Shown here piece after piece: positions 33,332-42,409 of a DNA stretch of 64,000 nucleotides. Source of the stretch: Parabacteroides sp. TM07-1AC (GTDB lineage: Bacteria > Bacteroidota > Bacteroidia > Bacteroidales > Tannerellaceae). Below the pieces are notes generated by a model, which worked only from the letters and a program-made list of their open reading frames with translations, did no database searches and was not told the DNA's origin. The translations under genes and the position numbers were made by a program. The DNA is taken from positions 77,431 through 141,430 of the forward strand of contig NZ_QUKD01000015.1 in the NCBI RefSeq assembly GCF_003480915.1, in the 5' to 3' direction. The first letter of the stretch is position 1. Every line of letters starts with the position of its first letter.

Positions 33332-33385
33332 TACCCCCAGTTGCACGATACAGAAATAGCATTTCTGTATCGTGCAACTGGGTAT
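33331..33385. repeat. Near-perfect 25-bp hairpin after prfC
   Basis: Starting at the prfC stop, CCAGTTGCACGATACAGAAA pairs completely with TTTCTGTATCGTGCAACTGG around a short AT-agc-AT apex, extended outward by ATACCC/GGGTAT with a two-C bulge. No T-run follows, so it is probably a 3'-end stabiliser or a repeat element instead of a simple terminator. Confidence 0.8.
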
Positions 33386-33404
33386 GGGGAAATGAATTGT
33401 TCCC

Positions 33405-33475
33405 TTATAGGGTATCAGAGGATAGGTTATAGGGTATCCGATGATGGGGGATAGGGCGTTTATATATACCCTATA
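33405..33475. repeat. TATAGGGTAT direct and inverted repeats
   Basis: TTATAGGGTATC occurs at 33405-33416 and 33427-33438 (22 bp apart) and its inverted core ATACCCTATA at 33466-33475. Lies in the gap between convergent prfC and the nucleotidase gene. Confidence 0.6.
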
Positions 33476-33503
33476 CCGTGTGAGATTCTCCTGAGAACGA
33501 GGT

Positions 33504-34199
33504 TTATAATATTCCTTTTATCTCTTCCAGGCTTTTAACCGTATAGGTTGGAGTAAACTCCTGGGGAGGTAATCCCTGTGGATTGAACCAAAGTTGGTCT
33601 ATTTTGGATTGGTGGGCACCGAAAATATCGGCTTCGAAACAGTCGCCGATCATCAGTGTTTCACAACGGCGTGAATTGGTATTGATCAAAGCGAAGTCGA
33701 AAATACCCTTATGAGGTTTTTGTATGCCGGCATCTTCTGAAAGGATCATCCGGGTAAAGTAAGGTGCCAGTCCGGAATTGCGGAGTTTTTTGTCCTGTAC
33801 TTCGCGGAAACCATTCGATAAAATATACATGCGGTAGGATGGGCGCAGGTATTCCAGCAACTCGATCGCTCCGGGAACCAGTCCGGTCTTGGTTGTCGTA
33901 CGTTGCAGGAAATCGTTGTTGACGGCAAGCACCGATTTGGTATCTTCAATACCCAGTGGACGGAGCACGTAACGGAAACGGTCGACAATAAGCGTCTGAC
34001 GGTCGATCTCGCCTGCCCGATATTGCTTCCAGAGCAACTCGTTGTGTGGCCAGTAGATATCGAAGAAAGCCTCGAAAGAGGCGTAATACCGATCCAAGTG
34101 GTGATCGGTATAAATCTCTTCGAGGCATTCTTTATTATTGTGGTACGTATCCCAAAGGGTATCGTCCAGATCTATAAAGAGGTTTTTGTATTTCATCAT
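33504..34199 (-). CDS. YjjG-like HAD-family pyrimidine nucleotidase
   Basis: A 231-residue cytoplasmic phosphatase. HAD motifs: FIDLDDTLWDTYHNN (nucleophile Asp and general-acid Asp), MYILSNGFREVQDKKL (motif II), KPHKGIFDFAL (motif III Lys) and MIGDCFEADIFGAHQ (motif IV). This pattern matches the noncanonical pyrimidine nucleotidase YjjG. The start overlaps the end of the upstream lipoprotein gene by 4 nt, so translation is probably coupled. Confidence 0.9.
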   Translation of the reverse strand: MMKYKNLFIDLDDTLWDTYHNNKECLEEIYTDHHLDRYYASFEAFFDIYWPHNELLWKQYRAGEIDRQTLIVDRFRYVLRPLGIEDTKSVLAVNNDFLQRTTTKTGLVPGAIELLEYLRPSYRMYILSNGFREVQDKKLRNSGLAPYFTRMILSEDAGIQKPHKGIFDFALINTNSRRCETLMIGDCFEADIFGAHQSKIDQLWFNPQGLPPQEFTPTYTVKSLEEIKGIL

Positions 34200-35068
34200 C
34201 CTACTTCAATAACCAGATATTTGCCCAGGCTCCAAAATGTTTTCGGGTCTGTGATGTTCAATGTCAGATTACCGTCTTCGTCTTTTACGAATTCGTAAGA
34301 ACCGTCCGGGTGATTGGATTTCAGTTTGGCTTTACCGGCGAACAAAGGTATTTCCTTCACTTCGCGGATGTCGACGGAGATAAAGTAATCTTTGTTGAAG
34401 CCACTCTGTAATACTTTTGATTTAGAGAAAAGACCGCCTCCGGAAAGGATTTTCTGGTCCTTCAGTTCTTTGGCAGTACCGAAGCAATAGTAAGCCGTGT
34501 TGAGTGCCTTGTCCTGTTCGCCTAACTTTTCCGATTGGGCGGCTGCGGTTGTTGCCAGGTTTTCCACATCTTCATTCAGGGAAGAAACCATTTCATCCAG
34601 TTCCTGGATACGGACATTTTTCTTTGCCAGGTCTTCCTGCAAAGCGACGATCATGGTTGCTTTCTGGTCCAGTTCGGAAGAAAGACGGTTGATCGTTTTC
34701 TTTAAAGCTGCAGATTGTATGCCACTCTTTTTCAGTTTTTCTTCGAGCTGGCTGATCGTTTCTTTATTCTTTTTCAGTGTTTCGCTGATCAGCTGCATGT
34801 TCTGCTTGATCTGTTCGCGGTTACTTTTACTGAACTCTCCGCCGCTTTGCTGCTGGATATTCAGGTAGTTTTCTGCATCGCGGATAGACTGTATGTCTGC
34901 CTCTACATCATTTAATGTTGTGAGGATCTCGTTCATCTCGCTGGTCGCTTTCGTATTCTCGATTTTCAGAGAGTCGTTTTCGGCTTTCAGCTTTTTGTAT
35001 TCGGCCGAATTTTGTCCGCAGGATACCAGTAATGTTGCGCAGGTACAAACTAATAATAACTTTTTCAT
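34196..35068 (-). CDS. Coiled-coil lipoprotein, function unknown
   Basis: A 290-residue lipoprotein with lipobox LLVSCGQ (Cys17). Residues ~25-185 are an almost continuous coiled coil (LKAENDSLKIENTKATSEMN, LEEKLKKSGIQSAALKKTIN). The last ~90 residues form a compact globular domain (KEIPLFAGKAKLKSNHPDGS...FWSLGKYLVIEV). Similar Bacteroidales proteins have been annotated as Cbp1-type adhesins; I cannot confirm that. It probably spans the periplasm or projects from the outer membrane. Confidence 0.8.
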   Translation of the reverse strand: MKKLLLVCTCATLLVSCGQNSAEYKKLKAENDSLKIENTKATSEMNEILTTLNDVEADIQSIRDAENYLNIQQQSGGEFSKSNREQIKQNMQLISETLKKNKETISQLEEKLKKSGIQSAALKKTINRLSSELDQKATMIVALQEDLAKKNVRIQELDEMVSSLNEDVENLATTAAAQSEKLGEQDKALNTAYYCFGTAKELKDQKILSGGGLFSKSKVLQSGFNKDYFISVDIREVKEIPLFAGKAKLKSNHPDGSYEFVKDEDGNLTLNITDPKTFWSLGKYLVIEVG

Positions 35069-35086
35069 TTTCTTCTTGTTTTTGAA

Positions 35087-35791
35087 TTAAACATCTTTTT
35101 CTGTCTCTTTTTCCTTTTTATCTTTTAAGCCTGCTAATACTATAACAATCTCACCCCTCGGTTCGTTCACGGTAAAGTGTGCTATAACCTCTTCCAGGGT
35201 TCCGCGGACAGTCTCTTCGTGCAGCTTGGATATTTCGCGTGACACGGATACTTGTCGGTCGGTCCCGAAGAATTCGGCTAGTTGGGTTAGCGTCTTTACC
35301 AACCGGAAAGGGGATTCATAAAAAATGATGGTCCTGTATTCGACGGACAACTCCTTCAGGCGGGTCTGGCGACCTTTCTTCTGGGGTAAGAATCCTTCGA
35401 AACAGAATTTTTCGTTCGGTAACCCGGAGGCTACCAGTGCCGGAACAAATGCGGTTGCTCCCGGCAGACATTCCACGTCGACACCCTGGCGTACACATTC
35501 CCTTACCAGCATGAAGCCGGGATCGGAGATGGCCGGTGTCCCGGCATCCGACACAAGAGCGATGTTTTCACCGCCTTTAATACGGGAGGCGATCTGCTCT
35601 ACGGTCTTGTGTTCGTTGAACTTGTGGTGTGACTGCATTTTGTTTTGTATCTCAAAATGTTTCAGCAGAATACCGGTCGTACGTGTGTCTTCGGCCAGGA
35701 TGAGATCGGCTTCTTTCAACACACGGATGGCCCGGAAGGTCATATCTTCCAGGTTGCCTACGGGAGTCGGTACAACTGTTAACTTTGCCAT
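35087..35791 (-). CDS. rsmI: 16S rRNA (cytidine(1402)-2'-O)-methyltransferase
   Basis: SAM-dependent tetrapyrrole-methylase-fold enzyme modifying C1402 in the decoding centre. It starts MAKLTVVPTPVGNLEDMTFR, the RsmI signature, with EDTRTTGILLKHF, LVSDAGTPAISDPGF and VECLPGATAFVPALVASGLP. The chosen ATG at 35791 excludes 11 codons of a longer frame that begins in a repeat element. Length 234 is normal. Confidence 0.95.
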   Translation of the reverse strand: MAKLTVVPTPVGNLEDMTFRAIRVLKEADLILAEDTRTTGILLKHFEIQNKMQSHHKFNEHKTVEQIASRIKGGENIALVSDAGTPAISDPGFMLVRECVRQGVDVECLPGATAFVPALVASGLPNEKFCFEGFLPQKKGRQTRLKELSVEYRTIIFYESPFRLVKTLTQLAEFFGTDRQVSVSREISKLHEETVRGTLEEVIAHFTVNEPRGEIVIVLAGLKDKKEKETEKDV

Positions 35792-35801
35792 AATCTTTTT
35801 T

Positions 35802-35882
35802 AGTTGACAGTTGACGGTTGACAAGTGACAGTTAAAATGCAGTCCTTAAAACTGTCAACTATCACTTGTCAACTGTCAACTA
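35802..35882. repeat. Palindromic TGACAGTT repeat element upstream of rsmI
   Basis: Units of AGTTGACAG on the left mirror CTGTCAACT units on the right (GTTGACAAGTGACAGTT against AACTGTCAACTATCACTTGT), giving a long imperfect hairpin. It shares an exact 17-mer with the element at 19.06 kb. Confidence 0.8.
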
Positions 35883-35883
35883 A

Positions 35884-36555
35884 TTAAAGGAATCGTTTCT
35901 CTAACAGCTTGAGGAAGTCGGCTACAGCTTCATCTTCAATATTCCATTTCAGTTCGTTATTCAGATAGGTTACCGATTCTTCGTACGAGTGGATATCGTT
36001 GAGGTCGGTAATCGCTTCGTTCATTTTATCTTCATTGCCTCCGAACAGCTCACGGCGGAAACGGAAACGATCGTTCAGGCTGAACGCCTTGCGGAAGTCG
36101 GACAGATTCTTCTTCTCCAGTATATCGCTCAGGAAAACCCCTTGTTTATCTGCCACCACCGTTTTATGAGGTGTTTCCGGAATAATCTCCTGTTTTTCAA
36201 CGATGATTTCCCTGGCCGGTTCTGCTTCGGGTTCTGCTTCCGATTCTGTTTTCGGTTCCGGAGTGCTCGCGTTTTTTTCAGCCGGCTCTTCCTTCACTTC
36301 CGGTTCCGGCATCACTGTGGCGACTGGGTTGGGGAGCGACTGGATCAAAGCTTGATGGGCTTCCATTTGTTTACGTAACATCTCGATCTGCGCCGTTTCC
36401 AATGAATGAAGGTCATTCAGTATTTTATGTGTCAGATTGAATGTCTGGCTAAAGAAGGATACCGGATATACTTCTGCATCGCGCATACCGGCAATCAACG
36501 TTTCGAGTTCCTTGATGTCAAGTAACAGATAATCTATTTTTTCTTTATTTGCCAT
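35884..36555 (-). CDS. Conserved hypothetical acidic protein
   Basis: A 223-residue protein with no signal peptide. Residues ~1-70 are helical (KIDYLLLDIKELETLIAGMR). A Pro/Glu-rich linker (PEPEVKEEPAEKNASTPEPK) spans ~85-135. A C-terminal domain (FLSDILEKKNLSDFRKAFSL, NDRFRFRRELFGGNEDKMNE) looks well folded and is reminiscent of small Bacteroidetes conserved domains of unknown function. The start was set at ATG 36555 (MANKEK) because the longer frame begins with TTG. I do not recognise the family. Confidence 0.7.
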   Translation of the reverse strand: MANKEKIDYLLLDIKELETLIAGMRDAEVYPVSFFSQTFNLTHKILNDLHSLETAQIEMLRKQMEAHQALIQSLPNPVATVMPEPEVKEEPAEKNASTPEPKTESEAEPEAEPAREIIVEKQEIIPETPHKTVVADKQGVFLSDILEKKNLSDFRKAFSLNDRFRFRRELFGGNEDKMNEAITDLNDIHSYEESVTYLNNELKWNIEDEAVADFLKLLEKRFL

Positions 36556-36666
36556 TTCTGAATTTATGCTTAACGGGAGGCGTAATAACAACGTCCCGAT
36601 TTATATTGCAACAAAAATAACTATTTCTATCAATGTAACGTACTTAATATGTAAAAAAGTGTACTG

Positions 36667-38082
36667 TCACTCAACAAATTCATCCGGTAAATTAACTAAA
36701 TACAGCCGGTGGGTGGCGCGGGTAAAGGCGGTATACAGCCACCGGTAAAAATCTTCTCCCAGCATTTCCTCCGTCATATAGCCGATATCGAGGAAGACGT
36801 TCATCCATTGTCCGCCCTGCGCTTTGTGGCAGGTAATGGCATAAGCATATTTTACTTGCACGACATTATAGTGAGGATCGGCTTTCATCTTTTTCATTTT
36901 GCCTGCCTTGGTGGGAATATCGTCGTAATCTTCCAGAATGGTATAGAAGAGCTTGTCGTTGAGTTCTTTGGGAAGAGCGGGTGAATCGGTCTGCAAGGTG
37001 TCGAGTAGGATCTTTATATCCAGTTCGAGGTCATAGTCCTGAAAACGGACGGTCACATCGGCAAAGCGAAAACCATAGAGTTCGCTTGTACGTTTCACGC
37101 GTAATATTTGGACAATCTCGCCGTTCGCTATAAAATCCATTTCCTTACAATCGTTGGTCCAGTAATAGTTGTTTTTGGCAACCATCAGCCGGTCACCCGA
37201 TGACAACTCTTCTTCTCTGTATAGTATCCGGTTGCGTATTCCGTTATTGTAAATTGTTGCCCGTTTATTAGAGCGTGTGATAATCATTGTTTCTTCGATT
37301 CCGTCACGGCTGTATGCCGATGATATTTCCTCGATCAGTTCGTCTCCGTTGACCTTCCTGAAGTCTGTAAAACCTTTCAGGTGGAGCTTGGGGTATATCT
37401 CGACCTCGTTGTTTCGCAGTGCATCCCGTAAGCGGGTGGCATTGAGTAATATCCCTGAATCTCCGCTTTGCCGGACAACCTGTGTCAGGGTGATTTCTTC
37501 TACCTGCAGATTATAACCTCTGAGTATTTCCGGGTTCAGCGCCGGACTTTCCGTTTGCATGACCGGCGGTAGCTGTGCCACGTCGCCCATCAGGATCAGC
37601 CGACAGTTTTCACCCGAATAGACATATTGTATCAGATCATCCAGTAACCGTCCGGTCCCGAAAGAGATCGAATCGATCCCGTCATTCGAGATCATGGATG
37701 CTTCATCAACAATAAATAACGTATCTTTGTGTAAATTATCAGCAGGCATGAAGCCGGTCGGTTCGTTGGAGAATGCTTTTTGACGATATATCTTTTTATG
37801 GATCGTAAAAGCTTTTTGGCCGGAATAGTTCGAAAAGACCTTAGCTGCCCTTCCGGTAGGAGCGAGCAAAACTGTTTTTTGTTTTAGCTCGTTCAGGGTT
37901 TTGACCAGGGCACCGACCAGCGACGTTTTTCCAGTTCCTGCATACCCTTTCAGCAATAAAAGGGTGTCTGATTCGGTTGAAAGCAGAAAATCCGTGAGTG
38001 TTTTTAGGGCAGAAAATTGGTCTTCTGTCGGATTATGTGGGAAATTTTGTGTAATTTGGCGGCTTAAATAACTATTTATCAT
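36667..38082 (-). CDS. RecD-like (superfamily 1) DNA helicase/ATPase
   Basis: A 471-residue ATPase with the Walker A GYAGTGKTSLVGALVKTLNE, Walker B FIVDEASMISNDGI, LMGDVAQLPPVMQTE (motif III), TRSNKRATIYNNGIRNR (motif IV) and AITCHKAQGGQWMNVFLDIG plus YTAFTRATHRLYLV (motifs V-VI). This is the RecD/TraA-type SF1B core in its compact form without RecBC-binding domains. Probably acts in DNA repair. No operon partner is evident. Confidence 0.9.
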   Translation of the reverse strand: MINSYLSRQITQNFPHNPTEDQFSALKTLTDFLLSTESDTLLLLKGYAGTGKTSLVGALVKTLNELKQKTVLLAPTGRAAKVFSNYSGQKAFTIHKKIYRQKAFSNEPTGFMPADNLHKDTLFIVDEASMISNDGIDSISFGTGRLLDDLIQYVYSGENCRLILMGDVAQLPPVMQTESPALNPEILRGYNLQVEEITLTQVVRQSGDSGILLNATRLRDALRNNEVEIYPKLHLKGFTDFRKVNGDELIEEISSAYSRDGIEETMIITRSNKRATIYNNGIRNRILYREEELSSGDRLMVAKNNYYWTNDCKEMDFIANGEIVQILRVKRTSELYGFRFADVTVRFQDYDLELDIKILLDTLQTDSPALPKELNDKLFYTILEDYDDIPTKAGKMKKMKADPHYNVVQVKYAYAITCHKAQGGQWMNVFLDIGYMTEEMLGEDFYRWLYTAFTRATHRLYLVNLPDEFVE

Positions 38083-38176
38083 TTTGATTGCAATAATTTT
38101 GGTGATAAAGGTAGTGTATTAAATATTCTTTTTTAAATTTGCCGAACGAAATAAATTCAAAAAAACAATACAAACC

Positions 38177-38803
38177 ATGAAAGTTACATTAAAGATTTTA
38201 TTAGCTGCTGCAGTTATCCTGCTAGTTTACATGTGCTACAGAAGCATTATGACGCCGATCGAATTTAATAAGGAAAAAGATGTGCGTGAAAGTGCTATTA
38301 AGACTCGTTTGATCGACATCCGTAAAGCTCAGATCGAGTATAAGAATGTGTACAAAACGCATGCAGGTAGTTTTACCGACCTGGTTAAGTTCCTGAAGGA
38401 AGATAAACTTCCGTTCCTGATCAAGGAAGGTGTCTTGACTGACGAGCAGCTGGAAAAAGGTATGACTGAGAAAGAAGCTGTAAAGAAAGGTTTGATCAGA
38501 CGTGATACTATCTGGGTGGTTGCAAAAGATACATTGTTCGGTGCAAACTACAATGTAGACGATTTGGCAAATGTTCCCGGAACAAGCGTTAAGTTCTCTA
38601 TGGACACAGCTACATTGACTTCTGGTTCCGGTTATACTGTAAAAGTATTTGAAGCAGGCGTTAAGTATGACGATTATCTGGGTGACCTGGACAAACAGTT
38701 GGTTACAAACCTGAAGGACAAAGCTGATAAGCTGGAAAAATTCCCGGGTTTACGTGTTGGTTCACTGACTGAAATTAATAACAACGCAGGTAACTGGGAA
38801 TAA
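38177..38803 (+). CDS. Membrane-anchored protein of unknown function, pilin-like N-terminus
   Basis: A 208-residue protein with one N-terminal membrane segment (LKILLAAAVILLVYMCYRSI) followed by a helix rich in charged residues (RESAIKTRLIDIRKAQIEYK), then a C-terminal globular part. The hydrophobic helix continuing into an amphipathic helix with RxxxIxxAQxxYK resembles type II/IV pseudopilins, but no prepilin peptidase site (G/A-F-E) is visible. It is followed by DUF3822 and rsmD genes, forming a short operon. Candidate -7 TAAATTTG at 38134-38141. Confidence 0.72.
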   Translation: MKVTLKILLAAAVILLVYMCYRSIMTPIEFNKEKDVRESAIKTRLIDIRKAQIEYKNVYKTHAGSFTDLVKFLKEDKLPFLIKEGVLTDEQLEKGMTEKEAVKKGLIRRDTIWVVAKDTLFGANYNVDDLANVPGTSVKFSMDTATLTSGSGYTVKVFEAGVKYDDYLGDLDKQLVTNLKDKADKLEKFPGLRVGSLTEINNNAGNWE

Positions 38804-38813
38804 TCGATTGCTT

Positions 38814-39641
38814 ATGGCTATCAGTATTCCTGATACGTTGACTGCAGATAATTCTGGAAAATATATAATGTCCATCCGGCTTAGGTCGGATGGACTTTCT
38901 TTTTCAGGATACAGTCCTTCGGAGAGCGAAAGTTTCTTTTATAGAAATATAGAGTTCGACCGGACGAAGCCTTATATCTCTTCACTGAAAGAGTTTTTCT
39001 TCGAGCACGAGTTTCTTACATATTCGTATAAACGGACGAACCTGGTCTATGTGTCGCCTCAATATACGGTAGTTCCTGAGGAAGTCTTTACGGAAAAGCA
39101 GAAAACGGATCTGTTATCGTTTACCTTTTCCGCTCCTGAGAATAAATGCCTGCATAATCCGCTGGCGCGCGAAGCTGCGGAAGTCGTGTTCGGTATGGAA
39201 GAAGAGGTGTATGAGTTCTGTTCCCGTTCACTGATCAACCCCGCTTTTGTTCATCATATCACACCTCAGCTGGTTTTGTGGAAACAGCAGAGCCGTGCGT
39301 TGATCCCCCGCCAGATGTATGTGGTGATTCACCGGAAGATGATGGATGTGGTTTGTTTTGCCCAGGGAAAGCTGCTTTTTGTAAATACTTTCGGGTATGA
39401 TAAGCCTGACGATATCCTCTACTATATATTATATGTATGGAAACAGGTCGGTATGGATCAGGAGAAGGACCAGCTTCATATCTATGGAGGTGTTTCTCTG
39501 CGTAACAGTATGACGACTACGTTACGAAATTATATACAATATATCAGTCCGGCTGAGATACCGTCGGATGCTTACTTGTTGGGAGCCGAAGTCGTTCAGG
39601 CTCCGTTGGATTTAATAGCTTTATCTGTATGCGAATTATAA
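38814..39641 (+). CDS. DUF3822 family protein
   Basis: A 275-residue cytoplasmic protein (MAISIPDTLTADNSGKYIMS). DUF3822 members have two lobes reminiscent of an actin/ASKHA-like fold (LTYSYKRTNLVYVSPQYTVV; MYVVIHRKMMDVVCFAQGKL), but function is unknown. Start set at ATG 38814; the longer frame begins at a TTG. It overlaps the rsmD start by 13 nt. In pilus systems PilM-like ASKHA proteins couple to pilin-like proteins, which the preceding gene faintly resembles. Confidence 0.78.
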   Translation: MAISIPDTLTADNSGKYIMSIRLRSDGLSFSGYSPSESESFFYRNIEFDRTKPYISSLKEFFFEHEFLTYSYKRTNLVYVSPQYTVVPEEVFTEKQKTDLLSFTFSAPENKCLHNPLAREAAEVVFGMEEEVYEFCSRSLINPAFVHHITPQLVLWKQQSRALIPRQMYVVIHRKMMDVVCFAQGKLLFVNTFGYDKPDDILYYILYVWKQVGMDQEKDQLHIYGGVSLRNSMTTTLRNYIQYISPAEIPSDAYLLGAEVVQAPLDLIALSVCEL

Positions 39642-40177
39642 GCGGAATATATGGACGTAGACGTTTTGATGTGCCGTCTTCTTTCAGTGCACGACCAACG
39701 ACCGATTTTGCCAAGGAGAATCTTTTTAATGTGATCAACAACCTGACCGATCTGGAAGGGGCTGATGCGCTGGACCTGTTTGCCGGAACGGGAAGTATCT
39801 CGTTCGAATTGCTTTCAAGGGAATGCAGAAGTGTTACAGCCGTGGAAAAAAATAATGCCCATGCTTCTTTCATCGCCAAGGTTGCAAAAGAGCTGAAGAC
39901 GGAATCTCTTCACCTGATTCGTGGTGATGTGTTCCGTTATCTGCATTCGGCTCCGAAACAGGGGTTCGACTTTATTTTTGCTGATCCGCCTTATGCGCTG
40001 AAGGAACTGCCGGAAGTACCAGAGCTGGTTTTTGAACGTGACCTGTTGCGAGACGGAGGTATATTCGTGATGGAGCATCCGAAAACGAATGATTTCTCTC
40101 ATCTTCCCTATTTTGACCAGCAACGTGTTTACGGCTCCGTCAACTTCAGTATCTTTATTAAAGAAGAAAAGGCTTAA
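39629..40177 (+). CDS. rsmD: 16S rRNA (guanine(966)-N2)-methyltransferase
   Basis: SAM-dependent enzyme modifying G966 of 16S rRNA. Motifs: MRIISGIYGRRRFDVPSSFS at the start, ARPTTDFAKENLFNVI, LDLFAGTGSISFELLSREC (SAM) and FIFADPPYALKEL (catalytic DPPY). Length 182 is normal. Its end overlaps the convergent cardiolipin synthase gene by 4 nt. Confidence 0.95.
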   Translation: MRIISGIYGRRRFDVPSSFSARPTTDFAKENLFNVINNLTDLEGADALDLFAGTGSISFELLSRECRSVTAVEKNNAHASFIAKVAKELKTESLHLIRGDVFRYLHSAPKQGFDFIFADPPYALKELPEVPELVFERDLLRDGGIFVMEHPKTNDFSHLPYFDQQRVYGSVNFSIFIKEEKA

Positions 40178-41613
40178 AGGAGCGGGGAAAACAGACGCAT
40201 GAATGACTCGGCAAGCCGTTGTTTGACGGGCCGTTTCAGCCAGCGTGACGGGATCAGCCGCTCGCAACTGTGCATGTCGTGCAGGAATACCCGCTTCATC
40301 TGCATGGCAAAAGAGGGTTCGTATACGAATGCGTTTATTTCGAAATTGTGCTCGAAGCTGCGGAAGTCCATGTTGGCTGAGCCGATGCAGGCAAGCGCAT
40401 CATCAGTGATCATCAGCTTGGAATGCAGGAAGCCCGGCTCGTAAAAATAAACTTTCACTCCAGCCTTTACCATCTCGTCGATAAAAGAATGTGTAGCCAT
40501 ATTGGCGGTGCGGGTATCCGAACGTTTAGGCAGCATGAGCCGTACGTCGATACCTCCCAATGCCGCGATCAGCAGTGTCTGGTTCAACCCTTCGGTCGGA
40601 AGGAAATAAGGAGTTTGTATGTAAATGTATTTTTTGGCATTCGCGATGGCAAAGATATATGCCTGGAGCAATGTGCGCCATTGCCCGACCGGCCCGCTTG
40701 TCACTATCTGCATGATGTTGTCTTCATTATATATCTTTGCAGGCGGATAAAATATCTTGTCGTTCAACAGTTTCTTGCTGACAACATACCAGTCGATCAG
40801 GAAAGCGGACTGCAGTCCGTGTACTCCTTTTCCGATTATCCTGAAATGAGTGTCGCGCCAGATACCCCATTCCGTTCCTTTCTCATACCGGTCGGCAATG
40901 TTCATTCCTCCCATATAGCCGACCTGTCCGTCGATAACAACGATTTTCCGGTGATTTCGGTAATTGACTTTGCTGGTGAAGACCGGAAAAGCTACTTTCA
41001 GGAAGGCATGCACTTCCATGCCTGCATCCTGCATCTCGTCGAAGAAACTGTTTTTTACGTTCCAGCAGCCGACATCGTCGTACAATAACCGCACCTTGAC
41101 ACCTTCTTTTGCTTTTGTGATCAGGGCATTTTTGAATTGTGTCCCTATTTCATCATCGCAAAAAATGTAATATTGGATATGGATATGGTGAGTCGCCTCC
41201 TGGATATCCTTCAGCAGGTCTTTGAATTTATCCGCTCCGTTCGTATAGATTTTGATCTCGCTTCCGTAAAGGAGGGAGGATTGATTGTTGTTATTCAATA
41301 GCGTGACCAAAGGTTGGTATGGACCGGGAACGGTACAGGCATCCTGCGGAAGTTTTCCCTCCTGCGGACGTTTCATAATACGTTTGTAAGTCCTGCGTGA
41401 GATGATACGCTGCTTCCTGTTGTCCTGCCCGAAGAAGAAATAAAAAAGCAGTCCGATACCGGGAGCCAGTAATAACACGATGACCCAGGGGATGGTTTTT
41501 AAAGGATTCCTGTTCTCTGCGATGATAACCAGAACCAACCCCAGTATGGTGATGGAGTACAATATGATGAATATTACTCCTGCAACCCATTGTATGTGTA
41601 TGGCAGCCAGCAT
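40174..41613 (-). CDS. cls: Cardiolipin synthase
   Basis: A 479-residue inner-membrane phospholipase-D-family enzyme making cardiolipin. Two N-terminal membrane segments (MLAAIHIQWVAGVIFIILYS; WVIVLLLAPGIGLLFYFFFG). Two HKD motifs: RNHRKIVVIDGQVGYMGGMN (first) and FLHSKLMITDDALACIGSAN (second). This architecture is that of bacterial ClsA. Confidence 0.95.
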   Translation of the reverse strand: MLAAIHIQWVAGVIFIILYSITILGLVLVIIAENRNPLKTIPWVIVLLLAPGIGLLFYFFFGQDNRKQRIISRRTYKRIMKRPQEGKLPQDACTVPGPYQPLVTLLNNNNQSSLLYGSEIKIYTNGADKFKDLLKDIQEATHHIHIQYYIFCDDEIGTQFKNALITKAKEGVKVRLLYDDVGCWNVKNSFFDEMQDAGMEVHAFLKVAFPVFTSKVNYRNHRKIVVIDGQVGYMGGMNIADRYEKGTEWGIWRDTHFRIIGKGVHGLQSAFLIDWYVVSKKLLNDKIFYPPAKIYNEDNIMQIVTSGPVGQWRTLLQAYIFAIANAKKYIYIQTPYFLPTEGLNQTLLIAALGGIDVRLMLPKRSDTRTANMATHSFIDEMVKAGVKVYFYEPGFLHSKLMITDDALACIGSANMDFRSFEHNFEINAFVYEPSFAMQMKRVFLHDMHSCERLIPSRWLKRPVKQRLAESFMRLFSPLL

Positions 41614-41656
41614 GAATTTTAACTTTGTTACAAGTTGATAAAGGTAGTAAGGTAAT

Positions 41657-41685
41657 TTGTAAATAACAAATCTTTACTACATTTG
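41657..41685 (+). promoter_or_regulatory. Promoter of the rhomboid gene
   Basis: TTG at 41657-41659 and TACATTTG at 41678-41685, 18 nt apart, about 24 nt before the ATG. Confidence 0.55.
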
Positions 41686-41708
41686 CCGGATATATCAAAA
41701 GAAAGAAG

Positions 41709-42302
41709 ATGATCACATATATTATTATCGGTATAACCGTTTTAGTTTCCTGGCTCTGTTTCAATAATGTGGAATTATTCCGTAAACTGGCGCTGATCCC
41801 TTACCGGACAGTAAAGAATAATGAGTGGTACCGGTTGATCACTCACGGATTCGTTCATGCCGATATGACACATCTGCTGGTCAATATGTTTACGTTCTGG
41901 TCGTTCGGAACTTATATAGAAAAGGTATTCGGTTATCTCGGGTTCGGAGCATGGGGATTCCTCGGACTGTATTTTGGCGGAATGATTTTTGCATCCTTGT
42001 ATGACCTGATCAAACATCATAATGATCCTTATTATGTGTCCATAGGTGCGTCGGGTGCGGTATCGGCAGTACTGTTTTCTTATATATTGTTCGATCCCTG
42101 GAGTAAGATACTGTTATTTGCGATCATTCCTGTACCGGGAATTATTTTTGGAGTAGTTTATCTGGCTTATTGTCAATATATGGCTAAACGTGCAGGGGAC
42201 AATATCAACCACAATGCCCATTTTTACGGGGCAGTCTATGGTTTTCTGTATCCGGCTTTACTTAATCCTTCCTTGTTAAAAGCCTTTCTGTCGCATTTCT
42301 AA
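41709..42302 (+). CDS. Rhomboid-family intramembrane serine protease
   Basis: A 197-residue inner-membrane protein with six predicted transmembrane segments. Catalytic Ser in SIGASGAVSAVLFSYILF (GxSG), catalytic His in HNAHFYGAVYGFLYPAL, and the conserved HADMTHLLVNMFTFWSFG region in TM2. Substrate unknown. Confidence 0.92.
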   Translation: MITYIIIGITVLVSWLCFNNVELFRKLALIPYRTVKNNEWYRLITHGFVHADMTHLLVNMFTFWSFGTYIEKVFGYLGFGAWGFLGLYFGGMIFASLYDLIKHHNDPYYVSIGASGAVSAVLFSYILFDPWSKILLFAIIPVPGIIFGVVYLAYCQYMAKRAGDNINHNAHFYGAVYGFLYPALLNPSLLKAFLSHF

Positions 42303-42338
42303 ATAGTCGTTTTTCTGTACATAATTGTATTCAAGTGT

Positions 42339-42368
42339 TTGTTTTGTAAGGTATTATTTATAGATTTG
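42339..42368 (+). promoter_or_regulatory. Promoter of the first Gfo/Idh/MocA gene
   Basis: TTG at 42339-42341 and TAGATTTG at 42361-42368, 19 nt apart, about 41 nt before the ATG. Confidence 0.6.
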
Positions 42369-42409
42369 TAGAAATATCTCAATTTCTCTAATACCATAAG
42401 ACAGACACA

